This document shows, one piece after another, positions 36,046 to 45,413 of a stretch of 64,000 nt of DNA. The translations under genes and the position numbers were made by a program. The stretch's first letter is position 1. Each line of letters opens with the position of its first letter. The DNA is from Alistipes sp. (GTDB lineage: Bacteria > Bacteroidota > Bacteroidia > Bacteroidales > Rikenellaceae). Under the pieces are notes generated by a model, which searched no databases, was not told where the DNA came from, and saw only the letters and a list, made by a program, of their open reading frames with translations. The stretch covers positions 124,001 to 188,000 of the forward strand of contig JAGBAX010000028.1 of NCBI GenBank assembly GCA_017938765.1, in the 5' to 3' direction.

Positions 36046-37920
36046 ATGACAGAGTACAGCCAACAGATTGAAAGTAGTATTCAGGCGCTATTTAATAACA
36101 TTTCAGAACGTCTTACTACTGAAGATATGGTGCGCGTAGAGCGTGCCTATCTACTTGCTGCTGAGGCACATTCAGAGCAGAAGCGCAAGTCGGGAGAACC
36201 ATATATCATTCACCCCATTGCTGTGGCGCGCATCGTGGCTGAGGAGTTAGAGCTGGGTGCAAATCCTATAATAGCCTCTTTTTTGCACGATGTTGTAGAG
36301 GATACAGACTACACCATTGAGCAGATTCGTGAGCGTTTTGGCGAGGATGTGGCTCGCCTCGTGGCTGCCGTAACAAAGCAGAAGAAGGCTAAGTATCAGC
36401 ACTCTAAGCAGGTGGATAACTTCCGCCAGATTCTTGAGTCTGTGAGCTTCGATATTCACGCCCTACTTATCAAGCTTGCCGACCGACTGCACAATATGCG
36501 TACACTAAACAGTATGCGCTCGGACAAGCAGATGAAAATAGCTGGCGAGACCGACTACTTCTACGCTCCACTGGCAAACCGATTAGGACTCTACCATATC
36601 AAGAGCGAGCTTGAGAACCTCTCGTTCCGCTATCGTTGTCCTCGCGAGTACCTTGAGTTAGAGGCTCTTGTTGAGCATGACATAGAGCAGAAACAACCTC
36701 ATATAGAGGCATTTATCTCTAAGATGAGTGATATTCTTGAGGCTAAAGGTCTTCAGGCGCGTACAGAGGTGAGATATCGTCGCCCATATAGTATCTGGCG
36801 CAAGATGCAGGCTAAGCAGTGCGACTTTTCACACGTACCAGGTCGTCACTACATCCGCGTAATCTATCCCGATGGAGTAGAGTTTTCTGAGAAGGAGTAT
36901 GCACTCAAGATATACGCCGCCCTTACCGACTACTTCAAGGAGCGCCCAGGCAGTCTATCAAACTATATCAACGCGCCAAAGGAGAATGGCTACCAGTCTC
37001 TGCACGTAAAACTACTACGCGAGCAGGGCGTGTGGGAGGAGATACATATCTCCTCAGAGCGTATGGTCAGAAACTCACGCCTTGGATGCGCCGCCGAACA
37101 GGCAGAGCAGAATGTACATAAGTGGCTTGAGAAACTCAAGGCTATTATCCGCACTGATGCCAATGTAAGTGGCATACAATTTATGGAGGGAGTAACTTCA
37201 TCCTTCTATAACGACGATATTATGGTCTTCACACCAAAGGGTCAGGGAGTCATCCTGCCGAAGAACGCCACAGCCCTTGACTTCGCCTTTGAAATCCATA
37301 GCGATATTGGTCGTTATGCCCACTATGCGCGTGTCAATGGCCGTCTATGCTCCGTAAAGACAATACTCAGTCGTGGCGACTGCGTAGAGATTGCTACCGA
37401 CCGTAACATAGTCCCTGAGCCAGACTGGCTCAAAGCCGTGCGTACCTTCAAGGCCAAGAAGGCCCTGCACTCCTTCTTCTCCTCACAACCTAAGATGGAG
37501 TACCTGCGCTGCCGACATTGCCACCCACTGCCAGGAGATGAGGTTGTCGGATTTAAGGACGAAAATGGAGATATCACACTCCATAAGCGCGGCTGCGAGA
37601 CCGCCATACGACTGGCTTCTGAGCAGGGCGACTCAATAGTCAATAACCTCAACACATTCGCCGAGCGCGAAGATGTGCTCTACCCCGTGCGTATACGCAT
37701 ACGAGGCATAGACCGCTACCACCTGCTCTCAGACCTTATCTTCTGCATCACCGAGCAGCTACACCTCTCTATGAGCGGCATTGCAACCGAGACGGTAGAC
37801 CATATCGGCGTCTGCACCATAGACTTTGCTATCCACTCCCTGAGCGAACTGGAGAAGGCCATAGCCTCCATAGCTAATATCGACGGCGTGGACGAAGTCT
37901 CCCGAATCGATGTGGAGTAA
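36046..37920 (+). CDS. RelA/SpoT homologue with intact hydrolase and degenerate-looking synthetase
   Basis: 624 residues, shorter than the usual ~730. Hydrolase domain (about 30-190): H56, HDVVED at 81-86 and LADRLHNM at 144-151 are all present. Synthetase domain (about 240-370): GYQSLH is kept, but the catalytic aspartate position of YDLxAIRVI reads G266 (GRHYIRVI), the RFKDYIA loop reads SLSNYIN, and the QIRT motif reads HISS. TGS (about 390-455), a Cys/His region (LRCRHCHPLPGDE, then RGCETA) and a C-terminal ACT domain (about 545-620) follow. It probably hydrolyses ppGpp (SpoT-like); synthesis may be lost. The domain alignment is by eye. Confidence 0.85.
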   Translation: MTEYSQQIESSIQALFNNISERLTTEDMVRVERAYLLAAEAHSEQKRKSGEPYIIHPIAVARIVAEELELGANPIIASFLHDVVEDTDYTIEQIRERFGEDVARLVAAVTKQKKAKYQHSKQVDNFRQILESVSFDIHALLIKLADRLHNMRTLNSMRSDKQMKIAGETDYFYAPLANRLGLYHIKSELENLSFRYRCPREYLELEALVEHDIEQKQPHIEAFISKMSDILEAKGLQARTEVRYRRPYSIWRKMQAKQCDFSHVPGRHYIRVIYPDGVEFSEKEYALKIYAALTDYFKERPGSLSNYINAPKENGYQSLHVKLLREQGVWEEIHISSERMVRNSRLGCAAEQAEQNVHKWLEKLKAIIRTDANVSGIQFMEGVTSSFYNDDIMVFTPKGQGVILPKNATALDFAFEIHSDIGRYAHYARVNGRLCSVKTILSRGDCVEIATDRNIVPEPDWLKAVRTFKAKKALHSFFSSQPKMEYLRCRHCHPLPGDEVVGFKDENGDITLHKRGCETAIRLASEQGDSIVNNLNTFAEREDVLYPVRIRIRGIDRYHLLSDLIFCITEQLHLSMSGIATETVDHIGVCTIDFAIHSLSELEKAIASIANIDGVDEVSRIDVE

Positions 37921-38001
37921 CACATTGACTGTACCGAAGCTTTTTGAAAAAAGCTTCACCAAAAACTTTGTGAAAAACTGCGTTTTTCTTCCGTGCTGTT
38001 A

Positions 38002-38118
38002 CGGATTTAGGGTAGCCTTGCGGCTATTACGACAAAAAATAGAGCCATTCACTTTCAAGCAAGCTTGAGTGAGGCTCTATTTTTCATCGTACTCTCTACG
38101 AGAGTTTCCCTAAATCCG
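38002..38118. repeat. nested palindrome, second sequence class
   Basis: Outer arms CGGATTTAGGG (38002-38012) and its complement (38108-38118). The inner stem AAAAATAGAGCC (38035-38046) pairs with 38073-38084 and extends imperfectly through CACTTTCAAGC/GCTTGAGTG. It has the same outer-inner architecture as the other elements but a different loop. The inner hairpin followed by T's would work as a terminator in both directions. Confidence 0.7.
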
Positions 38119-38154
38119 AATAAACACAGACAGACGAAGTCTGTACCTATGAAA

Positions 38155-38190
38155 GGCTAACAGCCAACGGCTAATGGCTAATGGCCAACA
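38155..38190. repeat. heptad repeat (GGCTAAT type)
   Basis: Five units of GGCTAAC, AGCCAAC, GGCTAAT, GGCTAAT, GGCCAAC, directly before the nested-palindrome element. Confidence 0.75.
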
Positions 38191-38318
38191 GTCTTTGGCA
38201 ACAGAATGTGGTAGCTGTAACGCTCGGCAAAAAAATCAGTCACGGATAGTACTAATTCGTACAGCCGTGACTGATTTTTATGTTAGCGGCAACAGATGCC
38301 GCATTATCTTGCCAAAGA

Positions 38319-38320
<2 letters not shown>
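38190..38320 (-). repeat. nested-palindrome element, copy 2 (3' end of gap)
   Basis: Outer arms AGTCTTTGGCAA (38190-38201) and the exact complement (38309-38320). Inner arms of 15 bp are perfect (38231-38245 with 38265-38279) around a 19-nt loop with TAGTACTAATTCGTACAG. Frame words CGCTCGGCAAAAAAAT and GTTAGCGGC are conserved. The right outer arm overlaps the gap stop codon (38319-38321). Confidence 0.85.
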
Positions 38321-39383
<1,063 letters not shown>

Positions 39384-39395
39384 CTAATATCTGCG

Positions 39396-39425
39396 CAAAG
39401 TTACAAAGATTACGCAAAACAACAA
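39396..39425 (-). promoter_or_regulatory. promoter of gap
   Basis: TAACTTTG (39403-39396) with TTG (39425-39423) 19 nt upstream, minus strand; leader of about 55 nt. Confidence 0.7.
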
Positions 39426-39445
39426 AGAAAATTAAAGTTTTTTTA

Positions 39446-39478
39446 TGGCTATTGGCCGTTAGCCGTTAGCCATTAGCT
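39446..39478. repeat. heptad repeat (TTAGCCG/TTGGCCG type)
   Basis: Five units between the gap promoter and the mlaF stop. Confidence 0.7.
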
Positions 39479-39494
39479 TTATAGGCACAGTCAA

Positions 39495-40244
39495 TTATTT
39501 ACCACGTGCGCGCTTAGCCATTGCTGAGGCAAAGACAAAGTCGTTCAGCTCCTTATTGTCGGCGTAGAGAATATCCTCCTTTGTACCCTCCCACCACTTG
39601 TAGCCGGTGTGGATATAGACAATTTTCTCGCCAATCTCCATCACGGAGTTCATATCGTGGGTGTTGATGATAGTTGTGATATTGTACTCGCGCGTGATGC
39701 TCTGTATAAGGTTGTCAATGACGATACTTGTCTGCGGGTCAAGGCCAGAGTTTGGCTCGTCGCAGAAGAGGTAGCGCGGGTTAAGCACTATGGCGCGAGC
39801 GATAGCCGCACGCTTAATCATACCACCCGAAAGCTCTGACGGATAGAGGTGTGGGGCGTGCGATAGCTCTACGCGCTCAAGGCAGAACTCTACCCTCTCA
39901 CGCTTCTCCGCCTCGCTCTGCTCTGTAAATAGGTCAAGAGGCAGCTTGACATTCTCATAGACTGTAGATGCGTCAATGAGCGCGCCACCCTGAAAAATCA
40001 TACCTATATCCTTGCGGATTGCCTTGCGCTGCTTGAAACTCAATTTTGTGTAGCAGGTGTCGTCAAAATATATCTCTCCCTCATCAGGCTCGTGCAGACC
40101 CACCAAAGTCTTGAGCAACACAGTCTTACCAGAGCCACTGCGACCGATAATAAGGTTTGTCTTGCCAGTCTCAAAGGTAACACTTATATCGTTAAGCACT
40201 GTTCGTCCCTCAAACGACTTGAAGATATTCTCACATTTAATCAT
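39495..40244 (-). CDS. mlaF: ABC transporter ATP-binding protein, MlaF-like
   Basis: 249 residues. Walker A GRSGSGKT, signature LSGGMIKRAAIARAI, Walker B YLFCDEPNSGLDP and switch histidine in NTHDMNSV. The start overlaps the end of the MlaE-like permease by 4 bp, so the two are translationally coupled. Together they power lipid traffic between membranes with an MCE protein (MlaD), which is not in this window. Confidence 0.9.
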   Translation of the reverse strand: MIKCENIFKSFEGRTVLNDISVTFETGKTNLIIGRSGSGKTVLLKTLVGLHEPDEGEIYFDDTCYTKLSFKQRKAIRKDIGMIFQGGALIDASTVYENVKLPLDLFTEQSEAEKRERVEFCLERVELSHAPHLYPSELSGGMIKRAAIARAIVLNPRYLFCDEPNSGLDPQTSIVIDNLIQSITREYNITTIINTHDMNSVMEIGEKIVYIHTGYKWWEGTKEDILYADNKELNDFVFASAMAKRARGK

Positions 40245-40975
40245 CGCATCAACTGTGTTAGGAGAAGGTTGAAAATCATAATCATAATAGAGCTTACCAC
40301 AACAGCCGTCGTAGAAGCGCGACCCACCTCAAGGGAGTTTCCCTTGGCATAATAGCCGTAGAATCCCGAAATAGAGGTTATCAGGAAGGCAAAGACAGTC
40401 ATCTTGACAAGCGAGTATGTAATCTCGTAGCTGTCAAAGTAGTATAGCAGACCGTCAATATAGTCACTCGGAAGCATCACACCCATACGCGCCACCAAAA
40501 AACCGCCGAACATACCGACAATCATACTGAAAGCCGCAAGGAATGGGAAGAAAATCATCGTTGCAATAATCTTCGGAAGGATAAGATAAGCCGCCGAATT
40601 TACGCCCATAATCTCCAGAGCATCAATCTGCTCTGTAATTCTCATCGTTCCAATCTCGGAGGCGATGTTACTGCCCACCTTGCCGGCAAGGATTATGGCT
40701 ATGACAGTAGACGAAAACTCAAGAATCATGGTCTCCTTTGTCGCATAACCAATCATCATCTGCGGAATAAATGGCGTGTCAAGGGTAATTGCCATCTGAA
40801 TGGTAATCACCGCGCCGATAAATACCGAGATTATCGCTGTCAGCGCCATAGAGCCTACACCTAACTGGTCAAGCTCTGCAATAGTTCGCCTGTAGTATAT
40901 GCCCCACTTCTCTGGGCGGGAAAAGACCTTGCCCATCAAGATGCAGTAGCGTCCAAGTGTCTCTAAAAACTTCAT
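40241..40975 (-). CDS. mlaE: MlaE-like ABC permease
   Basis: 244 residues with five or so membrane helices and the MlaE family signatures GAVITIQMA, GYATKETMILEFSSTVIAIILAGKVGSNIASEIGTM and ALEIMGVNSAAYLILPKIIA. Permease of the MCE-type phospholipid transporter, partner of MlaF. No -7 box is obvious upstream; the leader carries a heptad array (40980-41016). Confidence 0.9.
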   Translation of the reverse strand: MKFLETLGRYCILMGKVFSRPEKWGIYYRRTIAELDQLGVGSMALTAIISVFIGAVITIQMAITLDTPFIPQMMIGYATKETMILEFSSTVIAIILAGKVGSNIASEIGTMRITEQIDALEIMGVNSAAYLILPKIIATMIFFPFLAAFSMIVGMFGGFLVARMGVMLPSDYIDGLLYYFDSYEITYSLVKMTVFAFLITSISGFYGYYAKGNSLEVGRASTTAVVVSSIMIMIFNLLLTQLMR

Positions 40976-40979
40976 ATTT

Positions 40980-41016
40980 TAGCTGTTGGCTATTAGCTTT
41001 TAGCCTTTAGCCTTTT
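40980..41016. repeat. heptad repeat upstream of mlaE
   Basis: AGCTGTTGGCTATTAGC followed by TTTTAGCC units, directly 5' of the mlaE start codon, so part of its leader. Confidence 0.7.
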
Positions 41017-41099
41017 AGTGGTGTCGGTTACACCGATTATAATATTAGCTACTTTTGCCACACAGTACCTGCACCCATTTTTTAGGCGAGGATTTGCGA

Positions 41100-41456
41100 C
41101 TACTCCTCCTTAAAAGGTACATACTCGCCCACATCGTCACTTACACGCGGTTCGTGCTTTGGCACGTGGACAGTAACCTTACCCTCAGTTCCTGTACCGC
41201 CCGCAGAGTGGCTATAACCACCAGACTGGGTACGGCGCTGGTGGTCGCGCAGCTGGTCGTCCATACTCTTCTGAACCTTACGCACGCGATACATCACCAT
41301 AAACCAACCAATAATGGCAATAATTAGCGGAATTATAAGTATCAACGCAAATACGCCCAACACCCCTGGCGCGGCTACTGCCAACATAATAACAAGGAGC
41401 GTTGTGAGCGGATTACGCTTGATAATTTCCCAAAGTGTACTAAAAAAATCCATCAT
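41100..41456 (-). CDS. DUF4834-like small membrane protein
   Basis: 118 residues from the tandem ATGs at 41456/41453; a longer frame to 41483 would begin upstream of the predicted transcription start. Two hydrophobic segments (about 14-34 and 36-56), then a basic cytoplasmic tail with RVRKVQKSMDDQLRDHQRRT and an acidic end VGEYVPFKEE. The pattern fits the DUF4834 family of Bacteroidetes. Function unknown. Confidence 0.7.
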   Translation of the reverse strand: MMDFFSTLWEIIKRNPLTTLLVIMLAVAAPGVLGVFALILIIPLIIAIIGWFMVMYRVRKVQKSMDDQLRDHQRRTQSGGYSHSAGGTGTEGKVTVHVPKHEPRVSDDVGEYVPFKEE

Positions 41457-41485
41457 AATTTCTGCATTACCTATAGTAAGCAACG

Positions 41486-41493
41486 CAAAGATA
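41486..41493 (-). promoter_or_regulatory. -7 box for the DUF4834-like gene
   Basis: TATCTTTG on the minus strand, 30 nt before the ATG. Confidence 0.5.
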
Positions 41494-41585
41494 GTGAAAA
41501 TTATTGTAAAAAAATATTTTACCTTTAACAGTTGAGAATATAGCCTCCAATTATGCCCAAAAAATGATGTAATTAGTATTTACAA

Positions 41586-41617
41586 CACAACAGCCACGAG
41601 TTTTCGTGGCTGTTGTG
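41586..41617 (-). terminator. hairpin after the fimbrillin-like lipoprotein gene
   Basis: A perfect 14-bp stem CACAACAGCCACGA with a 4-nt loop, 27 bp after the gene's stop codon. There is no strong T-run. Confidence 0.65.
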
Positions 41618-41643
41618 CTTTAGATGTTTATCTGTCCTAAATA

Positions 41644-43350
41644 TTAATAGGTAATATCAAAGTTTGTAACCTTAGTATAAGGTCCAGATACTTCGTAACT
41701 GCTTAAACAAGCCACTGTTGGATTTGATGTTGTCAATGTGCCAGTGGTACTTACAGACATTGGGTGCTCCTTTTGCTTGTTACTTCCAACTGAAGCCACT
41801 TCTTTTTCAAGGTCACTCACATAAACTTTAAATGTAGTATTATACCATATACCGATTTGATTAGCATGAATGTAACCTGAAACATCTACTTTTACTCCGA
41901 AGTCAGCAGGTGCGTAGAGGTCAAGTTTGATGCGAGAGTATCCAGTTTTGCCACCTAATTGTACGTAATCACCATTCCATTGAACGTTCTTAACAGATGC
42001 TCCACTTCGTGGATACCAAGCCCAGCCACCTGCTTCTGTTGGAGTGCCACGATGAGGTACTCCAGTCACATGAATATTGCTTGCTGTGCCAGTGAGTTCA
42101 TAGCCGTTTGCAAGGGTACATTTAACATAAGTGTTATATTGTCCCAAAGTTAAGCCAGACAACTGCTTAGTTGTGCCAAGTGATAGAGACGCTGTTGCAT
42201 CGTTATAAACCAACACAGTTTCTGTATCTGTATTATTCTGGATGTAGGTGTCGCTCAAATAGGCTGTGCAGTAGAGCGAGCTACCATCCTTGCTGTTATC
42301 CTTGTTCACTTTGTACTCTTCTTTGTTCTCTGAGTTATCAAAGCTAAAGCTGTCGTATGAAGAGTAGATAGAGTAAGAAGAGAGTGTAGGGATAGATGTA
42401 ACAACAACCGTCTTCTCAACTGAATAGTAGCCACCAGCCTTCTTTGGTACGCGAATCTTTACAGAGTGCATTCCTGAAGCGACATCAGTAATCTTGTTAT
42501 CAGTAACCTCCACTGTGTTACCATCCACAAGCACCTCGTAACCTGTAGCATCGCAATTCAAAGTTGTGAAATAGATAGTGTTACCCTTTGGGCAATTTGC
42601 AGGATTATCCCACCAGCTTGAGACTTCAAAGTCGATAGTTGGAGTCCACTGAACATTAAGAATTGTGCGCTTACCCCTTACGAAAGAGATTGTTCTGTCA
42701 GGAATTACAAGCTCACGACCCGTCATATCAACAAGGGTAATGTCATAGATATAATCGCCCGAAGCAACGTTAAATACTACCGAGCTTTCTTTAATATTCG
42801 CAAGAGAGGCAGAAACGCCACCATTTGTGGTTGTGCTGATTGTTGCAGACTTGATTTTACAGCTAGTCTCGCCATCAGAGTAGAATACGCGAATCTCAAG
42901 GGCTGCAGAGTAGTGCGCCATTGTGATTGTCTGTGCATTGACATCCTTAACAGTGGTAGATGCAACTGTACCCACAAGGGTTGGAGTCCACTTGCCTGTC
43001 TGAACATAGCCCAGTGTCTTATCATCGTTAAGAGCGGCTGCTGGATATACGAACATAAAGTCTGCAGGCTCAGTTACAGAGTACTTAAAATCATCTGTAC
43101 CAAATGAGCCGTTATCCTTGTGAGTAAGGGTGTTTACAATCTGGTCGCCCGCAACCTGATAGGCTGCAATCTCGTCTGTAGACTCCCAAGACCAAACAAG
43201 GTTATTATCAAAAACACGAGTGTCGCCATCAAGATCAACCTCCAATGAGGTAGTAAGGTACTGCGGAGTAGAGACAACCTCGTCTACCGCCTCAGTATTA
43301 CAGCTAACAAGAGCTGCAAGTGCTATAATAGTTGCAAAAATCTTCTTCAT
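41644..43350 (-). CDS. fimbrillin-like lipoprotein
   Basis: 568 residues from ATG 43350. Lipobox ALVSC with cysteine near residue 17. The segment TRVFDNNLVWSWESTDEIAAYQV and the MFVYPAA strand resemble the N-terminal domain of the Mfa-like/fimbrillin group; residues about 210-320 look like Ig-like beta domains. The C-terminal region (about 440-568) is a beta sandwich with aromatic residues. Likely surface exposed, adhesive or ligand-binding. A 44-residue peptide gene lies 12 bp upstream and is probably cotranscribed. Confidence 0.65.
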   Translation of the reverse strand: MKKIFATIIALAALVSCNTEAVDEVVSTPQYLTTSLEVDLDGDTRVFDNNLVWSWESTDEIAAYQVAGDQIVNTLTHKDNGSFGTDDFKYSVTEPADFMFVYPAAALNDDKTLGYVQTGKWTPTLVGTVASTTVKDVNAQTITMAHYSAALEIRVFYSDGETSCKIKSATISTTTNGGVSASLANIKESSVVFNVASGDYIYDITLVDMTGRELVIPDRTISFVRGKRTILNVQWTPTIDFEVSSWWDNPANCPKGNTIYFTTLNCDATGYEVLVDGNTVEVTDNKITDVASGMHSVKIRVPKKAGGYYSVEKTVVVTSIPTLSSYSIYSSYDSFSFDNSENKEEYKVNKDNSKDGSSLYCTAYLSDTYIQNNTDTETVLVYNDATASLSLGTTKQLSGLTLGQYNTYVKCTLANGYELTGTASNIHVTGVPHRGTPTEAGGWAWYPRSGASVKNVQWNGDYVQLGGKTGYSRIKLDLYAPADFGVKVDVSGYIHANQIGIWYNTTFKVYVSDLEKEVASVGSNKQKEHPMSVSTTGTLTTSNPTVACLSSYEVSGPYTKVTNFDITY

Positions 43351-43362
43351 AGTAACCAAGTT

Positions 43363-43497
43363 TTATGCCCAAACCTCTTCGTGGTCTTCGCCATTATTAA
43401 CCTCAATGCTTACACCAACTCCTGTAGCAGCGAAACCCTGCTCTACTGCCAACTCCTCAATCTCAACAGTTGGCATCTGATAAATCATCTTAATCAT
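43363..43497 (-). CDS. 44-residue conserved-type small protein upstream of lipoprotein
   Basis: The frame runs from ATG 43497 to TAA 43363. It begins MIKMIYQMPTVEIEELAVEQ and continues with a Gly/Ala segment and an acidic end (NNGEDHEEVWA). Short peptides with the pattern M-K-x-Y-x-x-P-x-V-E are frequent in Bacteroidales next to surface lipoproteins; their role is unknown. Evidence that it is real: own -7 box upstream, AT-rich leader, tight coupling to the downstream lipoprotein. No signal peptide is visible. Confidence 0.65.
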   Translation of the reverse strand: MIKMIYQMPTVEIEELAVEQGFAATGVGVSIEVNNGEDHEEVWA

Positions 43498-43569
43498 TTT
43501 TATAAATTTAGAAGTTAAACATTATCATTATCAACGACTTGCGGCTCACTAATTTAGCCAAAATCGGAA

Positions 43570-43577
43570 CAAAGGTA
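43570..43577 (-). promoter_or_regulatory. -7 box for the small peptide/lipoprotein pair
   Basis: TACCTTTG on the minus strand, about 73 nt before the small peptide ATG. Confidence 0.5.
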
Positions 43578-43692
43578 TAACTATTTTTTCTGAAAATATG
43601 CCACTTTTTCAAAAAAAATCAGACTTTTCAACGAACAGCCACTTTTTAACCACGAAAGCAATTTTTGGCTATTGGCTGTTGGCCATTAGCAA

Positions 43693-43741
43693 AGAGTACA
43701 GAGTACAGAGTACAGAGTACAGAGTACAGAGTACAGAGTCA
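43693..43741. repeat. AGAGTAC tandem array
   Basis: Six exact copies of the 7-bp unit AGAGTAC and one degenerate copy AGAGTCA. It is a perfect microsatellite, so copy number may vary between strains. It is flanked on both sides by heptads of the other family. Confidence 0.95.
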
Positions 43742-43790
43742 ATGGCTAAATGGCATTTGTCGTCAGAGCGGGGAAGGGTCGCCAAAGGCG

Positions 43791-43823
43791 AGCCAATGGC
43801 TAATGGCTAATGGCTAAAAGCCA
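43791..43823. repeat. heptad repeat (GGCTAAT type)
   Basis: Four units of AGCCAAT/GGCTAAT; inverted relative to the heptads at 43665-43690. Confidence 0.75.
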
Positions 43824-43885
43824 ATTTTGTCGTCAGAGTGGTGCAGTTACCACGCTCAATGAAAAATGCCTGCGCAGGATAGTAC
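43823..43885. repeat. half nested-palindrome element
   Basis: Matches the left half of the copy at 45414-45539 (ATTTTGTCGTCAGAG, CCACGCTCAATGAAAAATGC, then GGATAGTACT) and then breaks off. The right half is missing. Confidence 0.75.
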
Positions 43886-43950
43886 TGCAAATCCGATTTT
43901 AGGCGAGGATTTACCACGCTCGGCAAAAAAATTAGCAGTGCCAACCAAAA

Positions 43951-44064
43951 TGCAATCAGAGCGAGCTATTTTTAGGCTTGCGCAGGCTGTAAAACCGGAG
44001 CATACTGAGCGTATGTGAGGATTTTACAGACAAGCGTAACGACAAAAGAGCCGCTCTGATTGCA
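43951..44064. repeat. palindrome with GTAAAAC/GTTTTAC-type inner stem
   Basis: Outer arms TGCAATCAGAGCG (43951-43963) and exact complement (44052-44064). The inner part carries GTAAAACC and GGATTTTAC around CATACTGAGCGTATG. It lies downstream of the rplI terminator. Confidence 0.75.
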
Positions 44065-44070
44065 AGCAAA

Positions 44071-44107
44071 AAAAAAGGTTGCTTGACAATCAAGCAACCC
44101 TTTTTTT
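44071..44107 (-). terminator. terminator of rpsF-rpsR-rplI
   Basis: Stem GGTTGCTTG/CAAGCAACC flanked by A9 and T7, a canonical and bidirectional intrinsic terminator 14 bp after rplI. Confidence 0.9.
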
Positions 44108-44120
44108 GCGGTTTTGTATT

Positions 44121-44561
44121 TTACTCCTCAGCGACTACTGAAATAGCCACCTCAGCCTTAACCTCGCGGTGAAGCTTAACGGCAACCTTGTACTCGCCTA
44201 CGGTCTTGATACCCTCAACGGTAATGTTCTTCTTATCAACCTCAACGCCCTTAGCAGCCAGTGCCTCAGCAACGTCAGCAGAGGTGATAGAACCGAAGAT
44301 ACGACCCTCCTCAGCCTTAACAGTAAATGTAAGGTTAAGGTTCTCAAGAGTAGCTGCAAGAGCCTGAGCGTCAGCAAGAATCTTAGCATCCTTGTGAGCG
44401 CGCTGGCGGAGGTTCTCTGCAAGAATCTTCTTTGCAGAAGCAGTAGCAGCCTTTGCGAAGCCCTGTGGAATCAGGTAGTTGTTAGCATAGCCAGGACGAA
44501 CAGTTACGATGTCGTTAGCGTAGCCCAAGTTCTCTACATCCTTAATCAAAATAATCTCCAT
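44121..44561 (-). CDS. rplI: 50S ribosomal protein L9
   Basis: 146 residues. N-terminal MEIILIKDVENLGYANDIV and the RPGYANNYLIPQGFA motif, then a long connecting helix and C-terminal domain. It binds 23S rRNA near the base of the L1 stalk. Last gene of rpsF-rpsR-rplI, 12 bp after rpsR. Confidence 0.97.
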   Translation of the reverse strand: MEIILIKDVENLGYANDIVTVRPGYANNYLIPQGFAKAATASAKKILAENLRQRAHKDAKILADAQALAATLENLNLTFTVKAEEGRIFGSITSADVAEALAAKGVEVDKKNITVEGIKTVGEYKVAVKLHREVKAEVAISVVAEE

Positions 44562-44573
44562 AGTGCCTCCTCC

Positions 44574-44852
44574 TTATTTCATACAATCGGTTACAAATGG
44601 CAGAATTGCAAGGTGACGCGCACGCTTAACAGCCTGAGCTACCTTCTTCTGGAACTTCTGAGAGGTACCAGTCAGACGACGAGGAAGGATCTTACCCTGC
44701 TCGTTGAGGAACTTCTTCAAAAATTCGCCATCCTTATAATCTACATACTTAATGCCGAGCTTCTTGAAACGGCAATACTTCTTCTTCTTTACGTCAACCG
44801 ATACTGGGTTGAGGTAACGCAGCTCACCTGCCTGATTTACTTCCTGTGCCAT
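44574..44852 (-). CDS. rpsR: 30S ribosomal protein S18
   Basis: 92 residues with [37 protein letters not shown] and [13 protein letters not shown], the family signatures. It pairs with S6 in the platform of the small subunit. Confidence 0.97.
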   Translation of the reverse strand: MAQEVNQAGELRYLNPVSVDVKKKKYCRFKKLGIKYVDYKDGEFLKKFLNEQGKILPRRLTGTSQKFQKKVAQAVKRARHLAILPFVTDCMK

Positions 44853-44855
44853 AGT

Positions 44856-45203
44856 TTACTCCTCTGTGTTTTTGTTAGCAAGCTTAGCACGGCGACGGTC
44901 AGCGTACTCCTTAGCGTACTTGTCCTGCTTGAAAGTTAAGAAACGGATAATTCGCTCATCACGGCGATACTGTGTCTCAAGGGTGTTGATAAGGTTACCC
45001 TCGCCGGCGAACTCTACCAAGAAATAGAAACCAGTGGACTTCTTCTGAATTGGATAAGCGAGCTTGCGAAGGCCCCAGTTCTCCACATTCACAATAGATC
45101 CGCCGTTCTCGGTAATGATGCCCTGGAATTTGTCAGCAACCTCTGCTACCTGAGCCTCAGAGAGCACTGGAGTGACAATGAAAACGGTTTCGTAATTGTT
45201 CAT
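44856..45203 (-). CDS. rpsF: 30S ribosomal protein S6
   Basis: 115 residues. [16 protein letters not shown] and [20 protein letters not shown] are diagnostic. First gene of the operon, with a full promoter match at 45242-45272 and a leader of about 30 nt. Confidence 0.97.
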   Translation of the reverse strand: MNNYETVFIVTPVLSEAQVAEVADKFQGIITENGGSIVNVENWGLRKLAYPIQKKSTGFYFLVEFAGEGNLINTLETQYRRDERIIRFLTFKQDKYAKEYADRRRAKLANKNTEE

Positions 45204-45241
45204 AATGTTTTAATTTTTAGTTATTTGCTACAATAGCGGGG

Positions 45242-45272
45242 CAAAGGTAGTAAAACTTTTCTGAATATTCAA
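45242..45272 (-). promoter_or_regulatory. promoter of rpsF-rpsR-rplI
   Basis: TACCTTTG (45249-45242) with TTG (45272-45270) exactly 20 nt upstream, minus strand. Confidence 0.75.
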
Positions 45273-45295
45273 AAGTTTTCCAAAGTTTTTTACCT

Positions 45296-45412
45296 TTAGC
45301 TGTTAGCCGTTAGCTATTAGCCTTATAGAGGTGTCGGCAAAGCCGACTTATATACATCCGCAGTGCGGATACCTTGTTAAAGCCAATGGCTAATGGCCAA
45401 TAGCTAAAAGCC
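45296..45412. repeat. inverted pair of heptad arrays
   Basis: TTAGC-type units at 45296-45325 (five) face GGCTAAT-type units at 45381-45412 (four). Both arms could pair to form a long imperfect stem. Confidence 0.7.
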
Positions 45413-45413
45413 T

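Larger units (their letters stand above)
37921..38318. other. convergent intergenic region rich in palindromes (rsh/gap)
   Basis: 398 bp without a gene. It holds a GAAGCTTTT/AAAAGCTTC hairpin at 37936-37957, a nested palindrome at 38002-38118, a heptad run at 38155-38190 and a nested-palindrome element at 38190-38320. Confidence 0.7.
43498..44120. other. 623-bp intergenic region made of repeats
   Basis: No gene seen beyond the listed peptide. From left to right: promoter of the small peptide (43570), heptads (43665-43690), AGAGTAC array (43693-43741), heptads (43791-43823), half of a nested-palindrome element (43823-43885), a second partial copy near 43906-43937, a palindrome at 43951-44064, and the rplI terminator. 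Confidence 0.7.

Noticed and set aside
43690-44064. CRISPR array in the repeat-rich region
   Set aside because: The repeats are 7-bp tandems without spacers and there are no cas genes.
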